Part shown: piece after piece, positions 16,822 through 26,055 of the stretch
How the letters are laid out: the number at the start of each line of letters is the position of its first letter
How positions within the stretch are numbered: the stretch's first letter is position 1
Made by a program: the position numbers and the translations under genes
The notes under the pieces: generated by a model
What the model was told of the DNA's origin: nothing
The model's database searches: none
Seen by the model: only the letters and a program-made list of their open reading frames with translations
Source: Xanthomonas sp. DAR 34887
Lineage (GTDB): Bacteria; Pseudomonadota; Gammaproteobacteria; Xanthomonadales; Xanthomonadaceae
Length of the DNA stretch: 64,000 nt
Reading direction: 5' to 3'
Assembly (NCBI RefSeq): GCF_041245805.1
Contig: NZ_CP162490.1
Location: 5,273,150-5,337,149, forward strand

Positions 16822-19521
16822 TCAGAGCAACGACAGCGAATGTGCCAGCGACAGGCGCAGGTCGATGTCCAGCAGGCGGCCGTCGGCGGTGTGCAGCAGC
16901 AGATGGTCCGGCTGCTCGCGCGCATCCAGCACCACGTCCACCGGCGTCTCCAGCGTGGCGATGCACATGGCATTGGCGAAGCGGACCACGAAGTAGCGGC
17001 GGCGGTCGCTCAATTGCACACCGATCAGCATGCCCTGCGCGAGCGCGACGAAGTCTTGGCCCAGCAGTTGTTCCGCCTGCAGCTGCGGCAGCACGCAGGC
17101 ACGCTGATCTGCGCCGTCGCGGTAGACGAACGCCACCGTGCCGTCCTCGCGCACGTCCAGCTGCGGCTGCTGGATCGCGCCGCAGCGATGCGGCATCGCC
17201 GGCAGGCCATCCAGCAGCGCGATGTCGTCGCGCCCGCGCAGGCGCCGCTGCGGCAACGCATAGCTCCAGTCCTGCAAGGTGCTGCCTGCGCGTACCAGGA
17301 ACACCTCGCAGTCGGCGAAGAAGCCGGCGGCGGCGATCGGCCCGGGCAAGTCGCCGACATGCCACAGCACCTCGCCCAGGCCCTTGCCCACGTCGATCAC
17401 CAGGATGCGGTCGTTCACCACCACGGTCCAACCGGTGCCATTGAGCGTGGGAGCGGCGAACTGCAAGGCCAGCGCACCGAGTTCGACGCTGCTGCGCGTG
17501 GCCAGATCCAGGCGCGCGATCCGCGCGACGTGCTCGCGCGGCGCCACCGCCAACGCCACCTGCCCGCTGGCCGCGAGCACCAAGCGGTAGGCCGGCACCG
17601 GGTAGCGCTGGACCACGCGGCCGCGTGCATCCAGCACGGCCGCGCCGGCCTCGCCGAGAGCGACCAGATAGTGCCGGTCGGGCAGGATCGCCGCGTCGTG
17701 GATCCGTTGCACGCCGGCGGCGGGCAGCGGCAGGTCCAGCGCCGTATCCCGCTGCCAGAACGGCGACGGCGTGCCGGCCTGCGCGACACGCCATGGCGGC
17801 ATGTCGCTCTTCAGGCAGGCATCGCCGGCCAACTGCAGCAGCCCGTCCAGATCGCTGCGCCCCAGGCCGTTGCGGCCGACGCTGCAATCGGCGGCGACGG
17901 CCGGCAGCACGCAGGCGGCCAGGCGGTGCAGCGCGGCGCTGTTGCCCTTGATCGCCAGCAGGGCGTCGGCCAAGGCGGCCCGCGGGACCGGGTCGGTGCC
18001 CGGGTCGGCCAGCGTCTCTATCCTGTCCTCGTACTGCTGCAAGGTGTCCGGCAACAGGCTGGCGCGCTGCACCAGTGCGCGCGCCGACAGCGCGGCGCCC
18101 GCGTGCTCGGCCGCCAAGAGCCATTGCAACGCCTGCTCGCGCGCCTCGCGCAGCGGCCACACCACCTCGACCGCTTCCAGCCAGTGGCCGCCTTCGACCA
18201 GTGCCTGCCCCCATTCCAGCCGCAGCCGCGCCGCCAGCGCCGGATCGGCGTCCTGCAACTGCCGGACCGCGTCGGCGAAGGCGCCGTCGCGTCGCGCCAC
18301 CTGGATCGCGCGGCGATGGTCGCCGGCCAACATCAGCAGGCGGATGATCAGTGCCGGCGGCATGTCCCAGCCCAGCGCCAGCTCGGCGGCCTGCGCATGG
18401 CGGCCGTGCCGGACCAGATAGTCCAGCGCCTCCTGCCGCGCATTGAGCAATTCGGCCAGCACGAACACGGCCTCGTCGATCCGGCCCCTGCGATCCAGGG
18501 CGGCGAACGCGTCGCGGTACATGCGCCGCAGGTGCGCGGTCAGGCCTTCGTCCAGGCCGAGGTTGGCGCTGCGCCCGATGCGACCGGACAGCTGCAGGCT
18601 GTCGCGCCGGCCCGGGGAGCCGAACGCCTGGCCCAGAGATTGTCCGTCCCCGTCCAGCGGCAGGGCATTGCGCAGCGCCTCGTCCAGGTCACCGTGTTCG
18701 AACATGGCCATCATGCGGCGCAGATAGGCGCCGTGCCGATAGCCGATCAGCTTGCCGAGGCGGCTGATCGCAGCCAGCCGCGCCAGCGTGTCGCGCCAGG
18801 CGCTGGGCCGCCCGCTCGACTGGCGCGCGGGCACGCCACCGCGTGGCGTGGCCGCCGCCGATGGCCGTGGCAGCACGCGCGACAACAGCGCGAGGGCGGC
18901 GCCCAGTACACCCTCGCGCACCGCGGCCATGCCGCCGCGCAGCGCTCCCGCCGGACGTGCGCCGGCCATCGCCTGCAGGAACGCCTCGCTCTCCGCGCTG
19001 CGCGGCGGGATGGCCTGGCCGAGCGCGCCGCGCACGTCCTTGCCCTGCAGCTGCGCCACCTCCAGCGCCGGCGGTGGGACGCGGCAATCGTAGGTGTCGT
19101 GCAGCGGGTAGTCGTCCAGCGCGATCGCTTCGGACAGGTCCAGGCGCGTGCCCTGATCGAAACGCAGTCCCTGCACCGCGGCGCCGGCGATCAGGCCGAT
19201 GTCGATGGCCGCACACCCGGCCAGTTCCGCCGCCGTCAGCGGCGCCGAACACAGCACCCCCTGCAAGCGGCGCAGCGGCACCGCGTCCAGCGTTTCGCAG
19301 TACAGCGGCTGCGCGCGGGCGAAGCACAGCGCGTCGCCCTGCGCGAAGCGATAGGCCCGGCAACCGGGATGCCAGGCGGCCAGCATGCGCGCCAGCCGCT
19401 GCGGCGCAGGCAGCACGCCGGCGGGCCACCACAGGCCATCGAGGTCCTGCAGGCCGCGCCACACCGGATCGCGTACGGCGCTGGCCGCAGTCGTCGCCTT
19501 CATCACCTCATTCACCGGCAT
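16822..19521 (-). CDS. MoxR-vWA-beta-propeller ternary system protein, bpX6-like
   Basis: An 899-residue protein, the last gene of a four-gene operon. Residues 10-170 (from DPVWRGLQDLDGLWWPAG through LDLSEAIALDDYP) resemble the bpX6 domain of MoxR-vWA-beta-propeller ternary systems. Residues about 290-560 are helical with spaced Ala/Leu patterns like TPR or HEAT repeats. The remainder looks like a beta-propeller, with repeated blades ending in segments such as VVVNDRILVIDVG and LLLHTADGRLLDIDL. No signal or membrane segment is present. The start at 19521 overlaps the upstream stop by 14 bp; an ATG at 19503 is also possible. The family assignment rests on recall of the family plus the neighbours, so the subtype number is less sure than membership in the system. 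Function unknown; a conflict or stress role has been proposed for such systems. Confidence 0.75.
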   Translation of the reverse strand: MPVNEVMKATTAASAVRDPVWRGLQDLDGLWWPAGVLPAPQRLARMLAAWHPGCRAYRFAQGDALCFARAQPLYCETLDAVPLRRLQGVLCSAPLTAAELAGCAAIDIGLIAGAAVQGLRFDQGTRLDLSEAIALDDYPLHDTYDCRVPPPALEVAQLQGKDVRGALGQAIPPRSAESEAFLQAMAGARPAGALRGGMAAVREGVLGAALALLSRVLPRPSAAATPRGGVPARQSSGRPSAWRDTLARLAAISRLGKLIGYRHGAYLRRMMAMFEHGDLDEALRNALPLDGDGQSLGQAFGSPGRRDSLQLSGRIGRSANLGLDEGLTAHLRRMYRDAFAALDRRGRIDEAVFVLAELLNARQEALDYLVRHGRHAQAAELALGWDMPPALIIRLLMLAGDHRRAIQVARRDGAFADAVRQLQDADPALAARLRLEWGQALVEGGHWLEAVEVVWPLREAREQALQWLLAAEHAGAALSARALVQRASLLPDTLQQYEDRIETLADPGTDPVPRAALADALLAIKGNSAALHRLAACVLPAVAADCSVGRNGLGRSDLDGLLQLAGDACLKSDMPPWRVAQAGTPSPFWQRDTALDLPLPAAGVQRIHDAAILPDRHYLVALGEAGAAVLDARGRVVQRYPVPAYRLVLAASGQVALAVAPREHVARIARLDLATRSSVELGALALQFAAPTLNGTGWTVVVNDRILVIDVGKGLGEVLWHVGDLPGPIAAAGFFADCEVFLVRAGSTLQDWSYALPQRRLRGRDDIALLDGLPAMPHRCGAIQQPQLDVREDGTVAFVYRDGADQRACVLPQLQAEQLLGQDFVALAQGMLIGVQLSDRRRYFVVRFANAMCIATLETPVDVVLDAREQPDHLLLHTADGRLLDIDLRLSLAHSLSLL

Positions 19522-21358
19522 CGCCCCCGCGCTGCCCGCGCACGCGCAGCAGCACGCGACGGCCGCCGTCGCCCAGGACCAGCACCTGTCCTTCCAGGTC
19601 GACCAGGGCCACCGCGGCGCCATCGAAGGAGACCGACGCGGCGCTGATGGCGCTGGATGCCTGGAACACGACCTCCTGGTCCTGCGCGCCGAGGGCGACC
19701 AGGGCGCGGCGGTCCGGGCGCAGCATCAGCAGCCGGCTGCGCTCGCCATCCTGCGGATCCGGGACCAGGCCCAGCAGCTTCCAGTCCGGCGGCGGGCGCA
19801 GTTCGAATTCGGAATACCCCTGCTGCGGCCCGCCTTGGTACAGGCGGCACACGCGCCCGCCTGCTTGCGCGCCGGCGCGGTACTCGATGCAGATCCCGCC
19901 CTGCCACTGGCCATCCTGCGTCAGCGCGCGGAACGCGAGCTGGGTCGGCCGCGATGGCGCGGTCAACTGGGTCAGCAGTTCGATGTTGCCCTCGCGGTGC
20001 ATGCAGCTGATACGCAGGTGACCGGACGCGTAGCGCGCATACACCAGCCGCTGCGCGTCGATCTGCTGCATCGCCAGCACCTCGTCGTCCACCTGGGCGT
20101 GAGCGGGGCCATCGCGTCCAGGCCAAGTGCTGGCATTGGTCCACGACAGCAGGCGCCCGGCGCCATCCAGGATGACCACGCGCTGCGTGTGTGCCTTGTT
20201 CGCACCGCCCTTGAGCCAGGCGCAATGCAGCCAGCGCGCGGTGCCCGGCACCACGGCGAAGGCATCGGCCGGCGGCCGCGCGACGACGCCGAAGCCCGGC
20301 ATCTTCCAGAACTGCAGGCCGCTGTGGATCGCCACCACCCCGGCGAAATCCTTGTGCACGATGACGCCGCAGAGCAGTTCGGCGCCGGAGGTCCATGCGC
20401 TGTAGCGCGGCCCGGCCTTCTTGTGGCGGGCTTCGCGCGGCACCTGCAGCATCACTGCCTGGTGCTCGCCCGCCAGCGGCAGCGCCACGTAGCGTCCATC
20501 GACACTGAACAGCGGCGGCTGCCGCAACGACACCCTGCCCTTCAGCGTATCGGTCGGCGCCGCCACCGGTTGCGGCAGCGGCGTGTCGAACTCTCCGCGC
20601 AGCAGGCGCGCGGCGCAGGCCGGGCGTGGCATGGCGAGCGCCAACGCGCGGCGCGCCTGCCCGGTCCGCACCGCCACGTGCAGCTGGCGATCGAAGCCCT
20701 GGCGTACCTTCACGCTGCGCTCGCCGCCGGCAACGACCTCCTCGTAGCCGGTGATCCACCAGCACTCGCTGGCGGCCTGGCCGCTCCCGGCGAGATGCGC
20801 GCGCCAGGCGCTGCGGTCGGCGTCTGTCGCCAATTGGTGCGTGCGGGCCCGCAGCAGCGCGCGCAACGCGTCCGCCGTGCCGGCGTCGTGCATCTCGCCC
20901 GGCCGCTGCAGCACGCCCCAGGCGAAACGCGCGCGGGCCGCTTGCGCGCGGCGCGCCAGCAGGATCCACATCGCCACATGCAGCAGGCGCGGCGCGCCGC
21001 GCTGTGCGGGGCCGGCGTCGAACAGCGCGACGACCAGCGCGTCGGTCTGGCACTGGATCAGCTTCGGCGCCAGGAACAGGTGCTCGTGGTGCGCGGCGCG
21101 GCGCAGAAATTCGTCGGGCAGCAGGTCGGCCACCGCCCACTCGCTCAACAGCAGGCGTTCGTATGGTCCACGGCGACGCAGATCCTCGATGCCGTCCGGA
21201 TCGGCGATGCCGTGCTGCACGTGCGCCGCACCGCGGCCGAGCAGCGGCTCCAGCCGCACCAGCCAGTCGCCGAGCAGCGCGGCGATGTCCGGCTCGAACC
21301 ATGCCAGCCAGGCATGCCATGGCTGCAACGCCGGCGGCAGCGTCGGTGCCGCGGTCAT
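19508..21358 (-). CDS. Degenerate vWA domain / beta-propeller protein of the ternary system
   Basis: A 616-residue cytoplasmic protein. The strand ALVVALFDAGPAQRG (about 107-121) is at the place of the metal-ion-dependent adhesion site of a von Willebrand A domain, but the DxSxS pattern reads DAGPA, so metal binding is probably lost. The second half has repeated beta-rich segments with W/Y-G patterns (YSAWTSGAELLCGVIVH, LQFWKMPGFG, FELRPPPDWKLLGL) consistent with a propeller. MoxR ATPases usually act on vWA partners, and the MoxR gene two genes upstream supports that pairing here. Start and stop overlap both neighbours (ATGA upstream), so the proteins are likely made in fixed ratio. Function unknown. 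Confidence 0.72.
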   Translation of the reverse strand: MTAAPTLPPALQPWHAWLAWFEPDIAALLGDWLVRLEPLLGRGAAHVQHGIADPDGIEDLRRRGPYERLLLSEWAVADLLPDEFLRRAAHHEHLFLAPKLIQCQTDALVVALFDAGPAQRGAPRLLHVAMWILLARRAQAARARFAWGVLQRPGEMHDAGTADALRALLRARTHQLATDADRSAWRAHLAGSGQAASECWWITGYEEVVAGGERSVKVRQGFDRQLHVAVRTGQARRALALAMPRPACAARLLRGEFDTPLPQPVAAPTDTLKGRVSLRQPPLFSVDGRYVALPLAGEHQAVMLQVPREARHKKAGPRYSAWTSGAELLCGVIVHKDFAGVVAIHSGLQFWKMPGFGVVARPPADAFAVVPGTARWLHCAWLKGGANKAHTQRVVILDGAGRLLSWTNASTWPGRDGPAHAQVDDEVLAMQQIDAQRLVYARYASGHLRISCMHREGNIELLTQLTAPSRPTQLAFRALTQDGQWQGGICIEYRAGAQAGGRVCRLYQGGPQQGYSEFELRPPPDWKLLGLVPDPQDGERSRLLMLRPDRRALVALGAQDQEVVFQASSAISAASVSFDGAAVALVDLEGQVLVLGDGGRRVLLRVRGQRGGDAGE

Positions 21359-21765
21359 GCCGCCCAGCGCCCGCGGATCTGCTCCACCAGCGTGGCGCCG
21401 AACGGCAACAGCCGGCTCAGCGGCACCAGCGCCGCCGGCGCGGGCAGCAGCAGCCAGGGCGGTCCGGGATGGCGGCGCGCGACCGCCCGTTCCAGCAGAT
21501 CCAGCGCGGCGTTTGGCCGCTGCGCGGTCGGCAGCCACAGCGCCGGCGCCTCCGGGCGCGGCGCGATGTACAGCACGCCGTCCAGCCACGGCAGCGCCGC
21601 CGCCGGTCCGGTCACGACCAACAGGGTGTCGCTGGCGGTCGCCATCAGCGCATCCGGCGTCTGGCTGCGCGCGGCATTGTCCAGCAGGCGCCGCGCCAGC
21701 TCGCCCATGCCCACGACGCCCTGCGGCGGCGGCGGCGCAGGATCGTCGCGCCACGTCCAGGTCAT
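21355..21765 (-). CDS. Small bpX5-like component of the ternary system
   Basis: A 136-residue protein between the MoxR and vWA genes, overlapping both by ATGA junctions (21762-21765 and 21355-21358). It begins TWTWRDDPAPPPPQGVVGMG and has an alpha/beta pattern with hydrophobic strands (DTLLVVTGPAAALPWL, PPWLLLPAPAALVPL). Position, size and content match the bpX5 domain proteins of MoxR-vWA-beta-propeller systems, though this call is from memory of the family. It has no catalytic motif. It may be an adaptor that carries the vWA partner to the ATPase; that is inference. Confidence 0.65.
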   Translation of the reverse strand: MTWTWRDDPAPPPPQGVVGMGELARRLLDNAARSQTPDALMATASDTLLVVTGPAAALPWLDGVLYIAPRPEAPALWLPTAQRPNAALDLLERAVARRHPGPPWLLLPAPAALVPLSRLLPFGATLVEQIRGRWAA

Positions 21766-22889
21766 GCGGTGGCGCCGATCCGTTCGATCAGGCGCGTGCG
21801 TTCGGCCGCAAGCGCCGGCGGCATCGACGCCGCGGTGAAGTTGGCGTCGATCTCGCGCAACACGTCGGCGGCGCTGCGTGCGGCGACGCCGTCGGCAGCG
21901 GCGGCAGCCAGGCAGCTCTGCGCGGCCTCCAGCAACCGCGCCACGCGCGACATCGGCTGCAGGGCCGCATGTTCCACCGCGGCGCGCAGGGTCGGATTGG
22001 TGGCCAGCGCCAGGGTGTCGCGCAGCGCGTCTTGCGCGGCGGCCTGCGCCTCGCGCGTGGGCATCACATAGAACAGCGGCCACAGGTCGGCTTCGGTGGC
22101 GACGCTGCGTCCGGCCAACACGGTGGCTGCGGCCACCAGGCGCTGGGTCTTGACGATGCGGCGGTCGGACAGCATCAGCCCGGCCTCGCGCAGTTTGCGG
22201 ATTGCCCGCGCCAAGGCGCTGCGTGCGTCGTCCATCTGCACCTGCCGCACCTGGCCGGCGAGCATGTCCAGGTCGGCCAGGTCGGCCGCATGCACCACCT
22301 CGGCGCGCTCGGCCTGCCAGCCGCCGGCCAGCAGGGCTTCCAGCTGGTGGTCCGGCACCGCATCGACGAACAAGTGCAGCAGGAAGCGGTCGGCGAAGGC
22401 CGCCAGCGACTCGTCCTCGGGGAGCGCGTTGGCTGCGCCCACGCAGATGCGCAGCGGGCAGGCCACGTCGGTATGGCCACGCCGGAAACGGCGTTCGTTC
22501 AACACCCCGAGCAAGGTGTTGAGGATGGCGGTTGAGCCCAGGAAGACCTCGTCGAGGAAGGCGACGTCCGCCTCCGGCAGCATGCCGGCCACGTCGGTTT
22601 CGACCAGGCCTTCGCGCAGCTTGCGCAGGTCCACCGGACCGAACAGCTCGGACGGCTCGGTGAAGCGGCCCAGCAGATACTCGAAATAGCGGCCGCCGAG
22701 GGCGGCGGCCACGCGCCTGACCACGGCGCTCTTGGCCGTGCCGGGCGGACCGACGATCAGCAGGTGTTCCTGGGCGATGGCGGCCAGCACCATCAGCTCG
22801 GCGAGCTGGTCGCGCTCGACCAGACCGACAGTGGCGGAATGGACGGCCGCGCGGACGCGCGCTGCGGCGGATTCGATGGAGACAGGCAT
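21762..22889 (-). CDS. MoxR-type AAA+ ATPase of the ternary system
   Basis: A 375-residue MoxR/RavA-type AAA+ ATPase and the first gene of the operon. Walker A is GPPGTAKS (47-54), Walker B is VAFLDEVF (108-115), sensor 1 lies in ICVGAANALPED and the arginine finger in FADRF. The C-terminal third is helical, as in MoxR proteins with a lid domain. Such ATPases remodel or load metal on vWA-containing partners, here probably the product of 19508-21358. The ATG at 22889 follows a gap of about 200 bp from the GspE-like gene, where the operon promoter should lie. Confidence 0.9.
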   Translation of the reverse strand: MPVSIESAAARVRAAVHSATVGLVERDQLAELMVLAAIAQEHLLIVGPPGTAKSAVVRRVAAALGGRYFEYLLGRFTEPSELFGPVDLRKLREGLVETDVAGMLPEADVAFLDEVFLGSTAILNTLLGVLNERRFRRGHTDVACPLRICVGAANALPEDESLAAFADRFLLHLFVDAVPDHQLEALLAGGWQAERAEVVHAADLADLDMLAGQVRQVQMDDARSALARAIRKLREAGLMLSDRRIVKTQRLVAAATVLAGRSVATEADLWPLFYVMPTREAQAAAQDALRDTLALATNPTLRAAVEHAALQPMSRVARLLEAAQSCLAAAAADGVAARSAADVLREIDANFTAASMPPALAAERTRLIERIGATA

Positions 22890-23091
22890 GCAGGCTATCG
22901 AAGATGCGCGGCGTGCGCGAAAGTCGCCACGGCGCGCGGAGCGGGAGGGTCCGCCGACTTTAGATCAATTTGAATGCAGCGCAAACCGCGCCACTCACGC
23001 CTCGCCAGTGGAACGCGCGCGCCCTCGCGCGAATCGATCGACGTCGTCCATGCCAGCCTCTCGTCTGTGCGCCGCGACGCACACCACAGGC

Positions 23092-24912
23092 TCACTCGCG
23101 CGGCGGCAGTACCGATAGCACTTCCTCGATGGTGGTCAGGCCGGCGGCGACTTTTTCCAGGCCGGCGCGGCGCAGGCTGCGCACGCCTTCGGCCTGCGCG
23201 GCGCGGCTGAAGCCGGCCAGGTCCATGTCGGCGCGGATCAGGCTGCGCAGGCGCGGCGTCACCGGCAGCAGTTCGTACAGGCCGACCCGCCCCAGGTAGC
23301 CGGTGCGGCGGCATTCCAGGCAGCCGACCGGGGCGTGCACCTGCAGGTCTTCGGGCAGCGCTTCGCCCGGCGCGCGCAGCGCATCCCATTCGCTCTCGCT
23401 GAGCGTGTGCGGGCGCTTGCAGTGGCCGCACAGGGTGCGCACCAGGCGCTGCGCCAGCACGCCGTTGAGGGTGGAGGCGACCAGGTAGTGCGGCACGCCC
23501 AGGTCGAGCAGGCGGGTCACCGCCGAGGGCGCATCGTTGGTGTGCAGGGTGGACAGCACCAGGTGCCCGGTCAGCGAGGCCTGCACCGCCATCTGCGCGG
23601 TTTCCAGGTCGCGGATTTCGCCGATCATGATGATGTCCGGGTCCTGCCGCAGCAGGGTGCGCACGCCGCTGGCGAAGTCCAGGTCGATGTTGGTCTGCAC
23701 CTGCATCTGATTGAACTCCGGCGCGATCATCTCGATCGGGTCCTCGACGCTGCACACGTTCACGTCGGGGGTGGCCAGGCGTTTGAGCGTGGAATACAGC
23801 GTGGTGGTCTTGCCGGAGCCGGTCGGGCCGGTGACCAGCACGATGCCGTGCGGGCGCTCGACCAGCGCCGCCCACCCGGCCGCTTCCTGCGCGCTGAAGC
23901 CGAGCTGGTCTACGCTCTTGAACGCCGCGTCCGGGTCGAAGATGCGCATCACGCACTTCTCGCCGAACGCGGTGGGCATGGTGGACAGGCGCATCTCGGT
24001 CTCGCGCCCGCCCGGCGAACGGGTCTTGATGCGCCCGTCCTGCGGCCGCCGCCGCTCGGCCAGGTCCATGCGCCCGAGCACCTTGATCCGGCTGACGATG
24101 GCGGTCATCACCGCCGGCGGCACTTCCAGCACCTTGTGCAGCACGCCGTCGATGCGGAAGCGCATGCGCCCGGCCTCGCGCCGCGGTTCCAGGTGGATGT
24201 CGCTGGCGCGCTGCTCGAAGGCGTACTGCAGCAGCCAGTCGACGATGTGCACGATGTGGTGGTCGTCGGCGTTGACGTCGCCGCCGCGGCCCAGTTCCAC
24301 AAGCTGCTCGAAGCTGGGCAGGCCGCTGCTCTGCTCGGTGCGCCCGTCCTTGGCGCCGCGCACCGAGCGGGTCACGCCGAAGAACTCCATCGTGTAGCGG
24401 TGCAGGTCCAGCGGGTTGACCACCGCGATCTCGATCCGGCGCCGCGCCAGGTGCTGCACGTCGGCCAGCCAGTCCAGCGCCAGCGGCTCGCTGGTCGCCA
24501 CCAGCAGGCGTTCGCCGTCCAGCGCCAGCGGCAGAATGCGGTGGCGGCGCGCGTAGGCGTGCGAGACCACGGCGGTAACCGCGGCCACGTCGACCCGGGT
24601 CGGATCGATGCGCAGGTAGCGCAGGCCGCAGCGCTGCGCCAGCCATTCGGTCAGCCGTTCCAGGCCCAGCTCGCTGCCGGGCGGACGGGTGGCGGCCAGT
24701 TTCAGGTTGGACAGCAGCACCAGCGGATGCACATCGCTGACGGTGCGCGTGGACTGCGCGGAGAACTGCACGCGGCCACGTTCGGCCGGCGCGACCAGGC
24801 CGTCGGCGAGCAGCGCGGCGGCCACGCGCTCGAAACTCAGGCGCCCGGGCGGCAGCGGCACGGTCACGGGGGCGGGCACGGCGGGCGGCTGCGCGGCAGG
24901 TCGCGAATCCAT
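23092..24912 (-). CDS. GspE/PulE-family secretion or pilus assembly ATPase (orphan)
   Basis: A 606-residue hexameric-type ATPase. An N-terminal GspE/PilB regulatory domain (about 25-190) is followed by the ATPase core with Walker A GPTGSGKT (362-369), the Asp-box around EDPIE, Walker B DPDIIMIGEIRD (424-435) and two CxxC pairs (Cys495/498 and Cys531/534) that form the zinc site of PilB/GspE types. All key residues are present, so it should be active. No gsp, xps or pil gene adjoins it: glyQ is divergent and the MoxR operon lies downstream. It may serve a second secretion apparatus encoded elsewhere. Confidence 0.9.
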   Translation of the reverse strand: MDSRPAAQPPAVPAPVTVPLPPGRLSFERVAAALLADGLVAPAERGRVQFSAQSTRTVSDVHPLVLLSNLKLAATRPPGSELGLERLTEWLAQRCGLRYLRIDPTRVDVAAVTAVVSHAYARRHRILPLALDGERLLVATSEPLALDWLADVQHLARRRIEIAVVNPLDLHRYTMEFFGVTRSVRGAKDGRTEQSSGLPSFEQLVELGRGGDVNADDHHIVHIVDWLLQYAFEQRASDIHLEPRREAGRMRFRIDGVLHKVLEVPPAVMTAIVSRIKVLGRMDLAERRRPQDGRIKTRSPGGRETEMRLSTMPTAFGEKCVMRIFDPDAAFKSVDQLGFSAQEAAGWAALVERPHGIVLVTGPTGSGKTTTLYSTLKRLATPDVNVCSVEDPIEMIAPEFNQMQVQTNIDLDFASGVRTLLRQDPDIIMIGEIRDLETAQMAVQASLTGHLVLSTLHTNDAPSAVTRLLDLGVPHYLVASTLNGVLAQRLVRTLCGHCKRPHTLSESEWDALRAPGEALPEDLQVHAPVGCLECRRTGYLGRVGLYELLPVTPRLRSLIRADMDLAGFSRAAQAEGVRSLRRAGLEKVAAGLTTIEEVLSVLPPRE

Positions 24913-24987
24913 GATCAGGTCCGGTGCGCGGAAGTCCCCGCAAGTCGGTCGCTATACTAGCGCACCCCTTTACCGGCCCCTTGCTAG

Positions 24988-25896
<909 letters not shown>

Positions 25897-25905
25897 GTCC
25901 ATAAA

Positions 25906-26035
25906 GCCCCTTTCCCACCGGGAGAGGGGTTGGGGTGAGGGTCCGCGGCGAAGCCCTGCAGACCTGAACTTCCACAGGCTCCGCCGTACCCTCATCCGCC
26001 CCTTCGGGGCACCTTCTCCCGCAGGGAGAAGGGAA
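25906..26035. repeat. Dispersed intergenic repeat (CTCATCCGCCCC / GGGGTGAGGGT type), copy 1
   Basis: Two facing parts, GAGGGGTTGGGGTGAGGGT and ACCCTCATCCGCCCCTTCGG, lie between glyQ and glyS. The second part continues with a short hairpin (CTCCCGCAGGGAG). A second copy with the same layout lies at 28441-28597, downstream of glyS. Such elements are common between genes in xanthomonads and pseudomonads. It occupies almost the whole glyQ-glyS gap, which is unusual for a two-subunit enzyme operon. Confidence 0.85.
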
Positions 26036-26055
26036 CCGCTAGCAAGGTCTGACAC

